In this document: positions 1-7,754 of the stretch, piece by piece
Layout: each line of letters opens with the position of its first letter
Position numbering within the stretch: position 1 is the first letter of the stretch
Assembly (NCBI GenBank): GCA_050115015.1
Contig: JASFRI010000110.1
Coordinates: forward strand, 1 to 11,236
Direction of reading: 5' to 3'
DNA length: 11,236 nt
Source of the DNA: JASFRI01 sp050115015
GTDB taxonomy: Bacteria; Acidobacteriota; Polarisedimenticolia; CBDVAL01
Notes under the pieces: model-generated
Told to the model about the DNA's origin: nothing
The model's input: only the letters and a program-made list of their open reading frames with translations
The model's database searches: none
Made by a program: the position numbers and the translations under genes

Positions 1-610
1 GATCCGCCCGCGTCGACCCGAGCCCGGCGGTGCGGACGATGTAGCCCACTTCGCTACGGCGGAGGTCGGTCACGAGGTCGCGCAGACGGCTGCGCTCGTC
101 GGGCTCCTCGATGCGGCGGCTCACGCCGACGTATCCCATGGCCGGGATCAGGACGAGACGTCTTCCCGGAAGGGTGACGTTCGTCGTGATCCGGGCGCCC
201 TTGCCGGCGATCGGCTCCTTGGTCAGCTGCACGAGGACGTCCTGCCCCTCCCGCAGCACTTCCTCGATCCGCGGGGTGGGTGCATCCCGGTCCTGGTCCT
301 TCCTCCCGGTAACGATCACGTCGTGGACGTGGAGGAACGCGTCGCGACGCAGGCCGACCGCGACGAAGGCGGACTGCATTCCCGGCAGGATCTTGACGAC
401 TCGCCCCTTGTAGACGTTCCCCACCAAGGAGCGGTTCTCGTCCCGCTCGATGAACACCTCGGTGAGCCGGCCGGCCTCCAGCAGCGCCACGCGGGTCTCC
501 GTGGAGGTCCGGTTCACCACGAGCTCCCGGCGCAGGGTCCGGGCTCCCTCGCCCTGGCCCCTGTCCGGCAGCTTCCCGGAGCTGCCCGGTCTCTGGTCGG
601 GTAGGCCCAT
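1..610 (-). CDS. rng: Ribonuclease G/E family endoribonuclease, N-terminal part (runs off the window)
   Basis: Cytoplasmic single-strand endoribonuclease of the RNase E/G family, which matures rRNA and turns over mRNA. About 203 residues are visible and the C-terminal catalytic part lies beyond position 1. The translation shows ELVVNRTSTETRVALLE near residue 29. An S1-type RNA-binding stretch follows (VGNVYKGRVVKILPGMQSAF at about 63-82, then FLHVHDV), then KGARITTNVTLPGRRLV and GYIVRTAG near 193. These line up closely with the start of E. coli RNase G. The ATG at 610 follows the rodA stop by 8 bp. A GAGG ribosome site overlaps that stop with 6 bases of spacing, so the two genes are probably translated in sequence. 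This start gives about 26 extra residues, Gly/Pro-rich and charged, ahead of the E. coli N-terminus. RNase G genes often follow mre genes, as in E. coli. The family call is firm; G versus E cannot be separated without the C-terminus. Confidence 0.93.
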   Translation of the reverse strand, partial: MGLPDQRPGSSGKLPDRGQGEGARTLRRELVVNRTSTETRVALLEAGRLTEVFIERDENRSLVGNVYKGRVVKILPGMQSAFVAVGLRRDAFLHVHDVIVTGRKDQDRDAPTPRIEEVLREGQDVLVQLTKEPIAGKGARITTNVTLPGRRLVLIPAMGYVGVSRRIEEPDERSRLRDLVTDLRRSEVGYIVRTAGLGSTRAD

Positions 611-618
611 GGCTTGCC

Positions 619-1707
619 TCAGTTCACGAAGCGACGCATCCGGACGTTGATGATCAACCCGATCGCGATCAGGGTCGAGATCAGCGAGGAACCCCCGTAG
701 GATAGCAGCGGAAGGGTGATCCCCGCCGTCGGGAGGAGCCCCACGACGACCCCCGTGTTGAACAGGATCTGGGTGGCCAGCATGGCGGCGATGCCAATGC
801 AGAGGTAGACGCCAAGGAGGTCCCGGGATGACTCGGCCGCCACGAAGCAGCGCCATAGCAGCAGGAAGTACAGCCCCAGGACGGCGGCGGTGGCCACGAA
901 TCCCCCTTCCTCGCCGAGCACCGAGAAGATGAAGTCCGTGTGCTGCGCCGGCAGGAAGTGCAGCTGTCCCTGGGTCCCGGAGAAGAAACCCTTGCCGGTC
1001 ATCCCGCCGGACCCCAGGGCGATCTTGGACTGGATCACCTGATAGCCCGCACCCCTGGGATCACGGCCCGGGTCGAAGAACGTCAGCACCCGCTCCTTCT
1101 GATAGTCCTTGAGGACGAACGTCCAGGCAACGGGCAGGATCAGCGCCACGACCAGGGCCATCGCCACCATGGTCCGCACCCGGATCCCGCCGAGCAGGGC
1201 CAGGACGCCCAGGAGCGGGATGAAGGGCAGCAGGGTGCCCATGTCCGGCTGCAGCAGGATGAGCACGGCGGGCGTCCCGGCCAGGAGGCACAGCACGAGC
1301 AGGTTCCGCGCTCCCAGATGACGCTCCGTGCGCGGTCCCAGGAAGGCCGCCATCGCCAGGACGGTCGCCACCTTCGCGAGCTCCGCGGGCTGCAGGTTCG
1401 CGGGCCCCAGCTCGATCCACGACCGGGCCCCGGAGATCTCCCGGCCGAAGATCAGCACGTAGACCAGGCCGGCCATCGCCGCCCCATACAGCACCCAGGC
1501 CAGAGCGGCCCAGGTGTGGTAATCCACCGCGATCACCAGGAGCATCCCCGCCAGCCCCAGCCCGAGCCAGATCCCCTGGCGGCGCAGGCTGTCGCCACCG
1601 TCCTGGAGGGTCGTGGACGCGATCATCAGCATCCCCACCAGGCACAAAGACAGCGTCACACCGAAGGTCGGCCAGTCGAACTGGGTACGGAGCCTATCCC
1701 TGAGCAA
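619..1707 (-). CDS. rodA: RodA, SEDS-family peptidoglycan glycosyltransferase of the elongasome
   Basis: Polytopic inner-membrane enzyme that polymerises lipid II into glycan strands for side-wall growth, working with PBP2. From the chosen start it has 362 residues, close to E. coli RodA (370). SEDS motifs are clear: GARSWIELGP and LQPAEL (about 93-111), QPDMGT (153-158), QHTDFIFSVLGEEGGF (255-270), and LLPTAGITLPLLSYGGSSL (324-342). D258 in HTDFIF matches the conserved catalytic Asp known in this family. Hydrophobic segments fill most of the length. The reading frame is open to 1848, but that extension lies inside mrdA and is an antisense-like Ser/Arg-rich stretch. I chose the TTG at 1707 because GGTGAGG lies 6 bases upstream and the protein then begins MLRDRLRTQFDW, typical of RodA. 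A GTG at 1719 is the alternative. The gene overlaps the end of mrdA by 14 bp, which implies translational coupling. Confidence 0.95.
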   Translation of the reverse strand: MLRDRLRTQFDWPTFGVTLSLCLVGMLMIASTTLQDGGDSLRRQGIWLGLGLAGMLLVIAVDYHTWAALAWVLYGAAMAGLVYVLIFGREISGARSWIELGPANLQPAELAKVATVLAMAAFLGPRTERHLGARNLLVLCLLAGTPAVLILLQPDMGTLLPFIPLLGVLALLGGIRVRTMVAMALVVALILPVAWTFVLKDYQKERVLTFFDPGRDPRGAGYQVIQSKIALGSGGMTGKGFFSGTQGQLHFLPAQHTDFIFSVLGEEGGFVATAAVLGLYFLLLWRCFVAAESSRDLLGVYLCIGIAAMLATQILFNTGVVVGLLPTAGITLPLLSYGGSSLISTLIAIGLIINVRMRRFVN

Positions 1708-3553
1708 GCCGCACCTCACCGTCCCGTGCCTGCTTGCCGAAGAAGACCTCGAGAACCCGCCGGGCGATGGGAGCCGCCTCGGCGCCGCCGTGCCCGCCGT
1801 GCTCCACGAAGATCGCGAATGCGATGGTGGGCTCCTCGGCGGGCGCATAGCCGATGAACCAGGAATGATCCCGCACGTCCTCGGGGAGCTCCTCGCTATC
1901 GACCCCCGCCGAGGCCGCCACCACCTGCACCGTGCCGGTCTTCCCGGCCACGTGGACGTCCGGCCGCTCCGGAAGGCGGGCGCGGCGGCCCGTCCCCTCC
2001 TCGTTCACGACGCCGAAGAGCGCGCTGCGCAGCACCTGCAGCGTGGACGGCGCCAGGCGGAGAGGCCGCACCGGTGAGACGGGCGCCACGTCGCGCCCTC
2101 CCAGGCGGCGCGCCAGGTGGAGCTGCGGGAAGCCCCCCGTGCCGAGGGCCCCTGCGACGGCAGCCATCTGCAGCGGCGTCACGAGCAGTGGCCCCTGGCC
2201 GATGCTGACCGAGATCGTCTCCCCGGGGTACCAGGGAGTGCCCCGGACCCGCCGGGACCAGGCCTCGTCGGGAACCAGCCCCCCGTCCTCCCGGACCAGG
2301 TCGATCCCCGTGGGGGCGCCGAGCCCGAGGCGGCGGGCGTAATCGGCGATCGGCCCGATCCCGAGGTCCTTGCCGACCTGATAGAAGAACACGTTGCAGG
2401 ACTTGACCAGCGCCTCGTGCACGTTCACCCAGCCGTGCCCGCCGGCGAAGTGGCAGCGGAAGAGACGACCGTAGATCCTGGCGTGGCCCGGACAGTAGAT
2501 CCGCCTCGAGGTGTCGATCACACCGCTCTCCAGGGCGGCAGCCGCCACGATGATCTTGAAGGTGGACCCGGCGGAGAAGCGGCTCTGGGCAGCGCGGTTC
2601 TGCAAGGGGTGGCGCGGGTCCCGGGCCAGCCGCTCCCACTCCTCGCGCGTGAAACGACCGGCGAAGAGGTTGGGATCGTAGGAGGGAAAGCTGCCGAGGG
2701 CGAGCACCTCGCCATTGCGGGGGTCGATGACGACTCCCGACCCGACCCGTCCGTCGAACCCCTCCGCGAGGGCGCGCTGCAGGTCGAGGTCGACGGTCAG
2801 TTCCAGACGGCTGCCCGCCGCGGCAGGTGTCTCGCCGCTCACCCGGTCGATCTCTCGCCCCAGCGCATTCACGACGACCTGGCGGCTCCCCGGCACACCC
2901 GTCAGATCGTGGTTGAAGCGGCGTTCCAGCCCGGCCTTGCCGACGATGTCCCCCGGTACGGCGTCCGGGAACTCCTCCGTCCCCATCTGGTCCTGGGAGA
3001 CCTCCCCGACGTAGCCGACGAGATGGGACGCCCATACGCCGCCGTCGTAGAAGCGCCGGGGTTCGACCTGCACCCGCACCCCCGGAAACTGCTCTGGATG
3101 GGATTCGATGAACGCCGCGTCGGCGAGGGAGACGTCCTCCTGCAGGACGATCCCCCGGGTCGGCGAGGCCCGCCCCGAGCGTCGCAGGCGCTCCTCGAGC
3201 AGCGCGGGTTCCACCTCCAGGAGGGCCGCCAGCCGGTCCCGGGTCCGTTCCCAGCCCCCCGCCGGGGCATCCGTCGCCACCAGCGTGAAGGAAGGCCGGT
3301 TCTTCGCCAGCACGCGCCCCTCCCGGTCGACGATGGTCCCCCGGAGCGGGGGCACCGGCAAGGTGCGGATCCGGTTCGAGTCGGAGAGGCTGCGGAAATG
3401 ATCCGCGCGCACGACCTGGAAGTACCAGAAGCAGCCCAGGTAGGAGATGAAGAGACACGCCAGCAGCACCCGGAGCGAGCGCAGGCGGAAGCGCAATTGC
3501 GCCTCCCGCGCGTAGTCCTGGAACTCCTTCCGCTGGCGGTAGTCCTGGGTCAA
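1694..3553 (-). CDS. mrdA: Penicillin-binding protein 2, elongation-specific D,D-transpeptidase
   Basis: Class B PBP that cross-links new peptidoglycan in the periplasm as the partner of RodA. It has 619 residues, the usual size for PBP2. The order is a short cytoplasmic tail, one membrane anchor (about 28-49), a PBP dimer/pedestal domain with RGTIVDREGRVLA (71-83), and a transpeptidase domain. All three active-site motifs are present: S330-T-F-K333, S385-C-N387 and K538-T-G-T541. W-F-I-G-Y-A near 565 is also typical. The start is a TTG at 3553 that overlaps the mreD stop (TTGA), with AGGAAG 5 bases upstream. No ATG is available near the N-terminus and the cytoplasmic tail is complete from this TTG, so the start is likely. 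It is flanked by mreD and rodA, as in many bacterial elongasome operons. FtsI/PBP3 is the other possible subfamily, but the neighbours and gene order favour PBP2. Confidence 0.96.
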   Translation of the reverse strand: MTQDYRQRKEFQDYAREAQLRFRLRSLRVLLACLFISYLGCFWYFQVVRADHFRSLSDSNRIRTLPVPPLRGTIVDREGRVLAKNRPSFTLVATDAPAGGWERTRDRLAALLEVEPALLEERLRRSGRASPTRGIVLQEDVSLADAAFIESHPEQFPGVRVQVEPRRFYDGGVWASHLVGYVGEVSQDQMGTEEFPDAVPGDIVGKAGLERRFNHDLTGVPGSRQVVVNALGREIDRVSGETPAAAGSRLELTVDLDLQRALAEGFDGRVGSGVVIDPRNGEVLALGSFPSYDPNLFAGRFTREEWERLARDPRHPLQNRAAQSRFSAGSTFKIIVAAAALESGVIDTSRRIYCPGHARIYGRLFRCHFAGGHGWVNVHEALVKSCNVFFYQVGKDLGIGPIADYARRLGLGAPTGIDLVREDGGLVPDEAWSRRVRGTPWYPGETISVSIGQGPLLVTPLQMAAVAGALGTGGFPQLHLARRLGGRDVAPVSPVRPLRLAPSTLQVLRSALFGVVNEEGTGRRARLPERPDVHVAGKTGTVQVVAASAGVDSEELPEDVRDHSWFIGYAPAEEPTIAFAIFVEHGGHGGAEAAPIARRVLEVFFGKQARDGEVRLAQG

Positions 3554-4029
3554 AGACGCTTCCTGCCCATCCGGCGCACGAGTCGAAACAGCGCCAGGCC
3601 GAGTAGCCCGTTGCCGAGGCTCCCCAGGACGAGTTGTCGCCCCGTCGGGAGGTCCGGCGGCAGGCCGAGAACCAGGTGCAGCGCCGGCAGGGTGAAAGCC
3701 TGCACGAGGGTGGCCCCGATGAGGACCATCAGCTGGGGCAGCGGCTGGGTGAGCTCGAACCGCTTGCCGAGGCCCCCCACGGCGTACCCCACCAGGACCT
3801 TGGCGAAGGCATTGCGCCCGATGGGAGGTGCGGCCAGCCCGTCCTGGATGAGGCCGCAGAGCAACCCGACGCCCATCCCCGCCACCTGGTTCGTGTTCAG
3901 GGAGTAATATACGGTCAGGATCAGGAACAAGTCAAAAAGGCCCGCCGCATCAGGCAGATACGCGCTGACGACCGCATGGACGCCGGCGGCACCAGCGATG
4001 CCGGCGACGAACAGCAGCCCCCGCCTCAT
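3550..4029 (-). CDS. mreD: MreD, rod shape-determining membrane protein
   Basis: Small integral membrane protein of the elongasome that binds MreC and helps regulate PBP2/RodA. It has 159 residues, the normal MreD length (about 160-170). It is strongly hydrophobic, with five or six membrane segments (about 4-24, 31-44, 50-66, 74-87, 97-122 and 131-151). It has the MreD-like LFDLFLILTVYYSL, GLLCGLIQDGL and a central Gly/Pro-rich APPIGRNAFAKVLVGY, and ends in basic residues. The frame is open further upstream to 4956, but that part is antisense-free overlap with mreC in another frame. The ATG at 4029 overlaps the mreC stop as ATGA and gives a complete MreD, so it is the chosen start. MreD sequences diverge quickly, so the call rests on size, topology and position between mreC and mrdA. 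Confidence 0.93.
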   Translation of the reverse strand: MRRGLLFVAGIAGAAGVHAVVSAYLPDAAGLFDLFLILTVYYSLNTNQVAGMGVGLLCGLIQDGLAAPPIGRNAFAKVLVGYAVGGLGKRFELTQPLPQLMVLIGATLVQAFTLPALHLVLGLPPDLPTGRQLVLGSLGNGLLGLALFRLVRRMGRKRL

Positions 4030-4880
4030 GGAAGGACCGGCGGGAGTGCGGGCTCCGGGCGGGAGGCATCGGGAGCCGTCTGCAGGATCAGGACCTCCTC
4101 CAGGCGGGCGGGGTTCACGGCGGGAGCGACGTCGATGAGGGTCATCGGACCCGCCCCGCCACGGACCCGTAGCACCGTGCCCACGGGATACCCTTCCAGG
4201 TGCACCCGGTCCAGTCCCGAGGTCACCAGCCGGTCCCCCGGCCGGATGTCCTCCAGCTGAGGGACCCACTCGAGCAGGAGGCTGTCCGCGCCGCGCCCGC
4301 GCACCAGGCCCTGCAGACGGGTGCGGGCCACCCGGACCGCGGTCCCACTGTCGGCATCCGTGATCAGCTGGACCTTGCAGGTCCGGCCCGCCACCGCGAC
4401 GACGCGGCCGACCACCCCCGCCGGAGCGAGGACCGGCATGTCCACCCGCACGCCGTCGTCGCTCCCCCGATCGAGGATGAGGCTCCGCTGCGCGGCTCGG
4501 GAGTCGTTGGCCAGGATGCGGCCCGTCAGCGTCGGCACGTCGACGCGCTCGCGCAACCGGAGCAGCTCCCGGAGGCGGGCGTTCTCCAGGATGACCTCCT
4601 CGAACCGGGAGCGTTCGAGCTCGCGCACCTCGAGCTGCCGCCGCAGCGATTCGTTCTCGATCCGGGCGCCACGCAGGTCCACGTAGCGGCTCCAGAGGAC
4701 CTCGGCCCCCTCCACGGTGCCCGAGAAGGCGCGCACGACCGGCGAGAAGGCGCGAAACACCGCGCTCTCCAGCACCGTCGTCTTCCCGGAGGTGATCTGG
4801 GCCGACAGCAGGACCAGCAGCCCGAACAGAAGCCCGATCAGGATGAGGGAGGGCGCCCGGTCTCGAAGCGCTTGCAGCAT
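4026..4880 (-). CDS. mreC: MreC, rod shape-determining periplasmic scaffold
   Basis: Bitopic membrane protein that forms periplasmic assemblies and activates PBP2, linking cytoplasmic MreB to wall synthesis. It has 284 residues, typical for the family. A single membrane anchor (about 11-28) is followed by a coiled-coil region (about 66-112) rich in Glu, Arg and Leu. Two beta domains then span roughly 117-268, with the family signatures GRILANDSRAAQRSLILDRG, MPVLAPAGVVGRVV and IRPGDRLVTSGLDRVHLEGY. The C-terminal tail (about 270-284) is Pro-rich and probably disordered. The ATG at 4880 has GGGGA upstream at suitable spacing. It is separated from mreB by 112 bp, the only sizeable gap in the cluster, and overlaps mreD by 4 bp. 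Confidence 0.96.
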   Translation of the reverse strand: MLQALRDRAPSLILIGLLFGLLVLLSAQITSGKTTVLESAVFRAFSPVVRAFSGTVEGAEVLWSRYVDLRGARIENESLRRQLEVRELERSRFEEVILENARLRELLRLRERVDVPTLTGRILANDSRAAQRSLILDRGSDDGVRVDMPVLAPAGVVGRVVAVAGRTCKVQLITDADSGTAVRVARTRLQGLVRGRGADSLLLEWVPQLEDIRPGDRLVTSGLDRVHLEGYPVGTVLRVRGGAGPMTLIDVAPAVNPARLEEVLILQTAPDASRPEPALPPVLP

Positions 4881-4956
4881 CAGGATCCCCGCCGGTCACG
4901 GCGCGGCCACGCCGGGAGACGTGGCGGTTCGACGCCCCGGCCCTTCCCCGGACCAC

Positions 4957-4977
4957 GGCCGGCGGGCCTGCCCGGCC
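4957..4977 (-). other. GC-rich hairpin between mreB and mreC
   Basis: A perfect 6-bp GGCCGG/CCGGCC stem with a 9-base loop lies about 16 bases after the mreB stop, inside the only long gap of the operon. No T-run follows on the minus strand, so it is not a standard intrinsic terminator. It could stabilise the mreB 3' end or mark an RNA processing site. A second small stem (CCACG/CGTGG) lies nearer mreC. Function is inferred only; in DNA this GC-rich such stems also arise by chance. Confidence 0.3.
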
Positions 4978-4992
4978 CCCCGGGACGGGACA

Positions 4993-6021
4993 CTAGTCGA
5001 TGGCGATCTTGCGGAGAAGATCGAAGTCGGTCAGGAGACGGCCCGTCCCGAGCACGACGGAGGCCAGGGGATCGTCCGCCATGGAGACCGGCAATCCCGT
5101 CTCCTCCCGGAGACGCTTGTCCAGATTCCGCAGCAGCGATCCGCCGCCGGTGAGCACGATCCCCTTGTCGACGATGTCGGCGGATAGCTCCGGGGGAGTC
5201 TGCTCCAGCGCCGTGCGGGCCGCATCGATGATCACGCTCACGGTCTCCGCCAGTGCCTCGCGGATCTCCTCGTCGGAGATCACGAGCGTCTTCGGGATGC
5301 CCTCGATCAGGTCCCGGCCCTTGATCTCCATGGTCAGCTCCTCCTCGAGAGGAAAGGCGGAGCCGATCTTCATCTTCACCTCCTCGGCGGTCCGCTCCCC
5401 CACCAGGAGGTTGTACTTCCTCTTGATGTACTGGATGATCGCCTCGTCCATCTCGTTTCCGGCGACCCTCACCGAGCGGCTGTAGACGATGCCGGCCATC
5501 GAGATCACGGCCACATCCGTCGTCCCGCCGCCGATATCGATGATCATGTTGCCCGTGGGCTCGGCGATGGGCAGTCCGGCTCCGATGGCCGCGACCATGG
5601 CCTGCTCGACGAGGAAGACCTCCGTTGCCTTGGCCCGGTAGCCGGACTCCTTCACAGCCCGCTTCTCGACCTGGGTGATCTCGGAGGGGATGCCGATGAC
5701 GATGCGCGGCCGCACGCCGAGCCGCCGATTGTGGGCCTTCTTGATGAAGTAATCGAGCATCTTCTCGGTATGCTCGAAATCGGCGATCACGCCATCCTTC
5801 ATCGGCCGGATCGCCACGATGTTGCCGGGCGTGCGGCCCAGCATCTCCTTGGCGGCGTTCCCGACCGCCTCGACCTTGCCGGTCTTCTGGTTGACCGCCA
5901 CGATGGACGGCTCGCGGACGATGATCCCCTTCCCCTTGGCGTACACCAGGGTGTTGGCGGTTCCGAGGTCGATTGCCAGATCGTTGGAAAACAGGCTCAG
6001 CAAGGATTTACTCCAGGCCAT
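4993..6021 (-). CDS. mreB: MreB, actin-like rod shape-determining protein
   Basis: Bacterial actin that forms ATP-dependent membrane-bound filaments and guides the elongasome around the cell. It has 342 residues, the standard length. Actin-fold motifs are intact: phosphate-1 loop D18-LGTANT, EQAMVAAIGAGLP with the likely catalytic E140, phosphate-2 loop D162-IGGGTTD169, and the adenosine motif LTGGGSLL (290-297). SVRVAGNEMDEAI (183-195) and KGRDL (234-238) are also characteristic. The N-terminus MAWSKSLLSLFSNDLAIDLG begins with a short hydrophobic stretch that may aid membrane attachment. The ATG at 6021 has a GGGGAG ribosome site and starts 12 bp after the stop of the FecR-like gene, so both are probably on one transcript. 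Confidence 0.98.
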   Translation of the reverse strand: MAWSKSLLSLFSNDLAIDLGTANTLVYAKGKGIIVREPSIVAVNQKTGKVEAVGNAAKEMLGRTPGNIVAIRPMKDGVIADFEHTEKMLDYFIKKAHNRRLGVRPRIVIGIPSEITQVEKRAVKESGYRAKATEVFLVEQAMVAAIGAGLPIAEPTGNMIIDIGGGTTDVAVISMAGIVYSRSVRVAGNEMDEAIIQYIKRKYNLLVGERTAEEVKMKIGSAFPLEEELTMEIKGRDLIEGIPKTLVISDEEIREALAETVSVIIDAARTALEQTPPELSADIVDKGIVLTGGGSLLRNLDKRLREETGLPVSMADDPLASVVLGTGRLLTDFDLLRKIAID

Positions 6022-6033
6022 TCGCTCTCCCCG

Positions 6034-7494
6034 TCAAAGGGATCGGACCTCGGCCACCCGTTCCACCGCGCTCTCGTTGCCGGCGGAATCCTGGGCCACG
6101 AAACGGATGGTGTTTCGCCCCTCCCGTCGGAGCTGGATGATGGTGGTGAAGGACCCGTCGTCCCCAACATCGATTAGCTTCCCATTGGCCGCCAGGATCG
6201 CGCCCGGCTCCGTTCGGCCCCGGACGATGACCTGGCTCGAAAACACCAGGAAGTCATCGATGCTGAGCTGCGGCGGCGTCGTATCGTCGGCATTCAGGAT
6301 CCGGCCGGCCAGCACCTTGAACTTCCGCGTCTCACTGAAGGGGCCCTCGATCCCCTGAGCGCCCCGGAACGCTACCCGCCAGTAATAGCTCCCGGGCTCG
6401 CTCAAAGGCAACATGACACGGTCCCGGCTCAGCCCGGGCCGGTCCAGCTTGAGCTCTCCGAACAGGGAGCCGGAAGAAACCTGAAGCCGGTAAGTGCCCG
6501 GAAGGCCTAGACTTTCCCATACCAGCTCCACCCGTAGCCCCTGGACGTCCTCGTCGGGCACGTTGAAGATCTTCTGGTCGATCGGCTCCAGCAGCTCGGG
6601 CGCCGGCGGGAGCTTCATGGTCTCCCCCAGCCGCCCCGGAGCCTCGACGGAGACGGACTGCCGTCCACCCAGCTGCACCTCCCGGTCCGCCGAGCGGACC
6701 AGGGCGGCGCCCTGGTAGACCCCCACGCTGGTCCCGTTGACCTCGTCGAACCGGGTCTCGAACTCCGACTGCTCGCTGGCCCGCACGCTGGCGTTGCCGG
6801 TCGAGACCTCGTGGAACGACCCGGCGGTGGAGGCCTCCTGGGTCGAGGAGACCAGCTCGCCCGTGCGCAGGTTCTCCCGGACCTTCTGAACCCGGGTGGC
6901 CGGGTTGTCGTAGAGCTCCTTGATCTCGAGGATCGAGCCGGGTTTCACCGTCGTGATGGTGCCGTTGAAGTAGATGATCTGGGCGGACGCGGTGGAGTCC
7001 GTCTTGATCTGATCCCCGACCTTGAGGGTGGTGGTCTTGGTGGCATTGCGCCAGATCAGCTCACGGGCCGCCTTGACCTGGACGTTTCCCTCGACCTTGT
7101 AGAACTGGACGTCGGGCACGCCCGAGTCGCCCCCGGCCCGGGCCAGCAGCCGCATGCTCGCATTGCGCGAGGCGAGCGCCGCCTGCATCGCGTCGGAGTA
7201 GTTGGTGGCCCCGAACGCCGCCCGGGCCGTCTCGAGCCGGTCCCTCGCCTCGTCCCGGAGCGGCTGCAACTCCCCCTCGCCGTGCACCGCCGCCTCGGAG
7301 AACAGGCGCTCCGCCTCGGTGATCGCCGCGAAGGCCTGGCCACGGGGGCTGGAATCCGGTGAGAAGTAGCCCAGGAGGTAGAGGGCCGCCCCCCCCCCGA
7401 CGACGGCCAGGCCGAGGGCCGCGAGCAGCAGCGTGCGGTAGGAGACGTTGAACCAGTCGAGGAGGACTCGTTCCTGCTTCCGCCTCTTCGGCAT
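6034..7494 (-). CDS. Membrane-anchored FecR-domain protein with C-terminal Ig-like domains, at the head of the mre operon
   Basis: This is a 486-residue cell-envelope protein of unknown exact role. It has a basic cytoplasmic start (MPKRRKQER), one membrane anchor (about 21-43) and a helical Ala/Glu/Arg-rich stretch (about 52-118). A FecR-type beta domain follows (about 128-265; LKVGDQIKTDSTASAQI and VKPGSILEIKEL are typical). Next is a fibronectin-III-like segment (about 296-395, with SYYWRVAF). The C-terminal bacterial Ig-like domain (about 408-486) has VRGRTEPGA, DDGSFT and FVAQDSAGNES. The inferred topology puts all domains after the anchor in the periplasm. Unlike true FecR there is no FecI sigma factor or TonB receptor nearby, so iron-citrate signalling is unlikely. 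Its stop lies 12 bp before mreB, which suggests a role at the wall or envelope linked to elongation. The ATG at 7494 has GAGG 10 bases upstream. A run of ten G occurs in the anchor codons. The domain call is good; the function is open. Confidence 0.88.
   Translation of the reverse strand: MPKRRKQERVLLDWFNVSYRTLLLAALGLAVVGGGAALYLLGYFSPDSSPRGQAFAAITEAERLFSEAAVHGEGELQPLRDEARDRLETARAAFGATNYSDAMQAALASRNASMRLLARAGGDSGVPDVQFYKVEGNVQVKAARELIWRNATKTTTLKVGDQIKTDSTASAQIIYFNGTITTVKPGSILEIKELYDNPATRVQKVRENLRTGELVSSTQEASTAGSFHEVSTGNASVRASEQSEFETRFDEVNGTSVGVYQGAALVRSADREVQLGGRQSVSVEAPGRLGETMKLPPAPELLEPIDQKIFNVPDEDVQGLRVELVWESLGLPGTYRLQVSSGSLFGELKLDRPGLSRDRVMLPLSEPGSYYWRVAFRGAQGIEGPFSETRKFKVLAGRILNADDTTPPQLSIDDFLVFSSQVIVRGRTEPGAILAANGKLIDVGDDGSFTTIIQLRREGRNTIRFVAQDSAGNESAVERVAEVRSL
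7389..7398 (-). repeat. Homopolymeric G10 tract (C10 on the plus strand) inside the FecR-like gene
   Basis: Ten consecutive C on the plus strand encode Gly33-Gly34-Gly35 and the first base of Ala36, inside the membrane anchor of the FecR-like protein. A change of one base would shift the frame and remove nearly all of the protein. Such tracts are known slippage sites in phase-variable genes and are also prone to sequencing error. Confidence 0.8.
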
Positions 7495-7589
7495 ACGCGG
7501 GTGACCTCGGGCCGAGCCCGGTCCCGGAGCACGGCGGCCCGGCGGGATGGGCCGACCCCACCCGGGCTAGGGGGAACGTATCGTGCGGT

Positions 7590-7673
7590 TTTTCAAGCAC
7601 TTGCCGCCCGATCTGGACGCGGCACTATATCATAAGGATTCCGGCGACCGCAACCGCGCGGTCCGCTTGAAAA
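7590..7673. repeat. Spaced inverted repeat in the divergent promoter region
   Basis: TTTTCAAGC at 7590-7598 and its exact reverse complement GCTTGAAAA at 7665-7673 flank the candidate promoters. The right copy contains the TTGAAA -35 element of the plus-strand promoter. The layout could suit a regulator that binds both arms of the intergenic region, but a 9-bp match over this distance may be chance. Confidence 0.35.
7624..7653 (-). promoter_or_regulatory. Candidate sigma70-type promoter for the FecR-mre operon
   Basis: On the minus strand TTGCGG (7653-7648) is followed after 18 bases by TATAGT (7629-7624), the latter matching 5 of 6 consensus bases. The predicted start near 7617 leaves a leader of about 120 bases before the FecR-like gene. 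The -35 element is weak, so confidence is moderate. Confidence 0.4.
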
Positions 7674-7695
7674 CACCATGTAACTTCTGTAGTCT
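7667..7695 (+). promoter_or_regulatory. Candidate sigma70-type promoter for the PpiD-like gene
   Basis: TTGAAA (7667-7672, 5 of 6 consensus) is followed after 17 bases by TAGTCT (7690-7695), which keeps the key TA...T positions. The predicted start near 7702 gives a leader of about 50 bases. It lies back to back with the minus-strand candidate, as expected for divergent operons. Confidence 0.4.
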
Positions 7696-7754
7696 AAGGA
7701 CTTCTTCGAATACGGTGGGACTCACCGGGGAGACCGGGCCGAGGGCGGACGACG

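Noticed and set aside
2117..3907. Plus-strand open frame of 596 codons opposite mrdA
   Set aside because: It is a high-GC antisense shadow with no domain, while the opposite strand codes a PBP2 with all active-site motifs.
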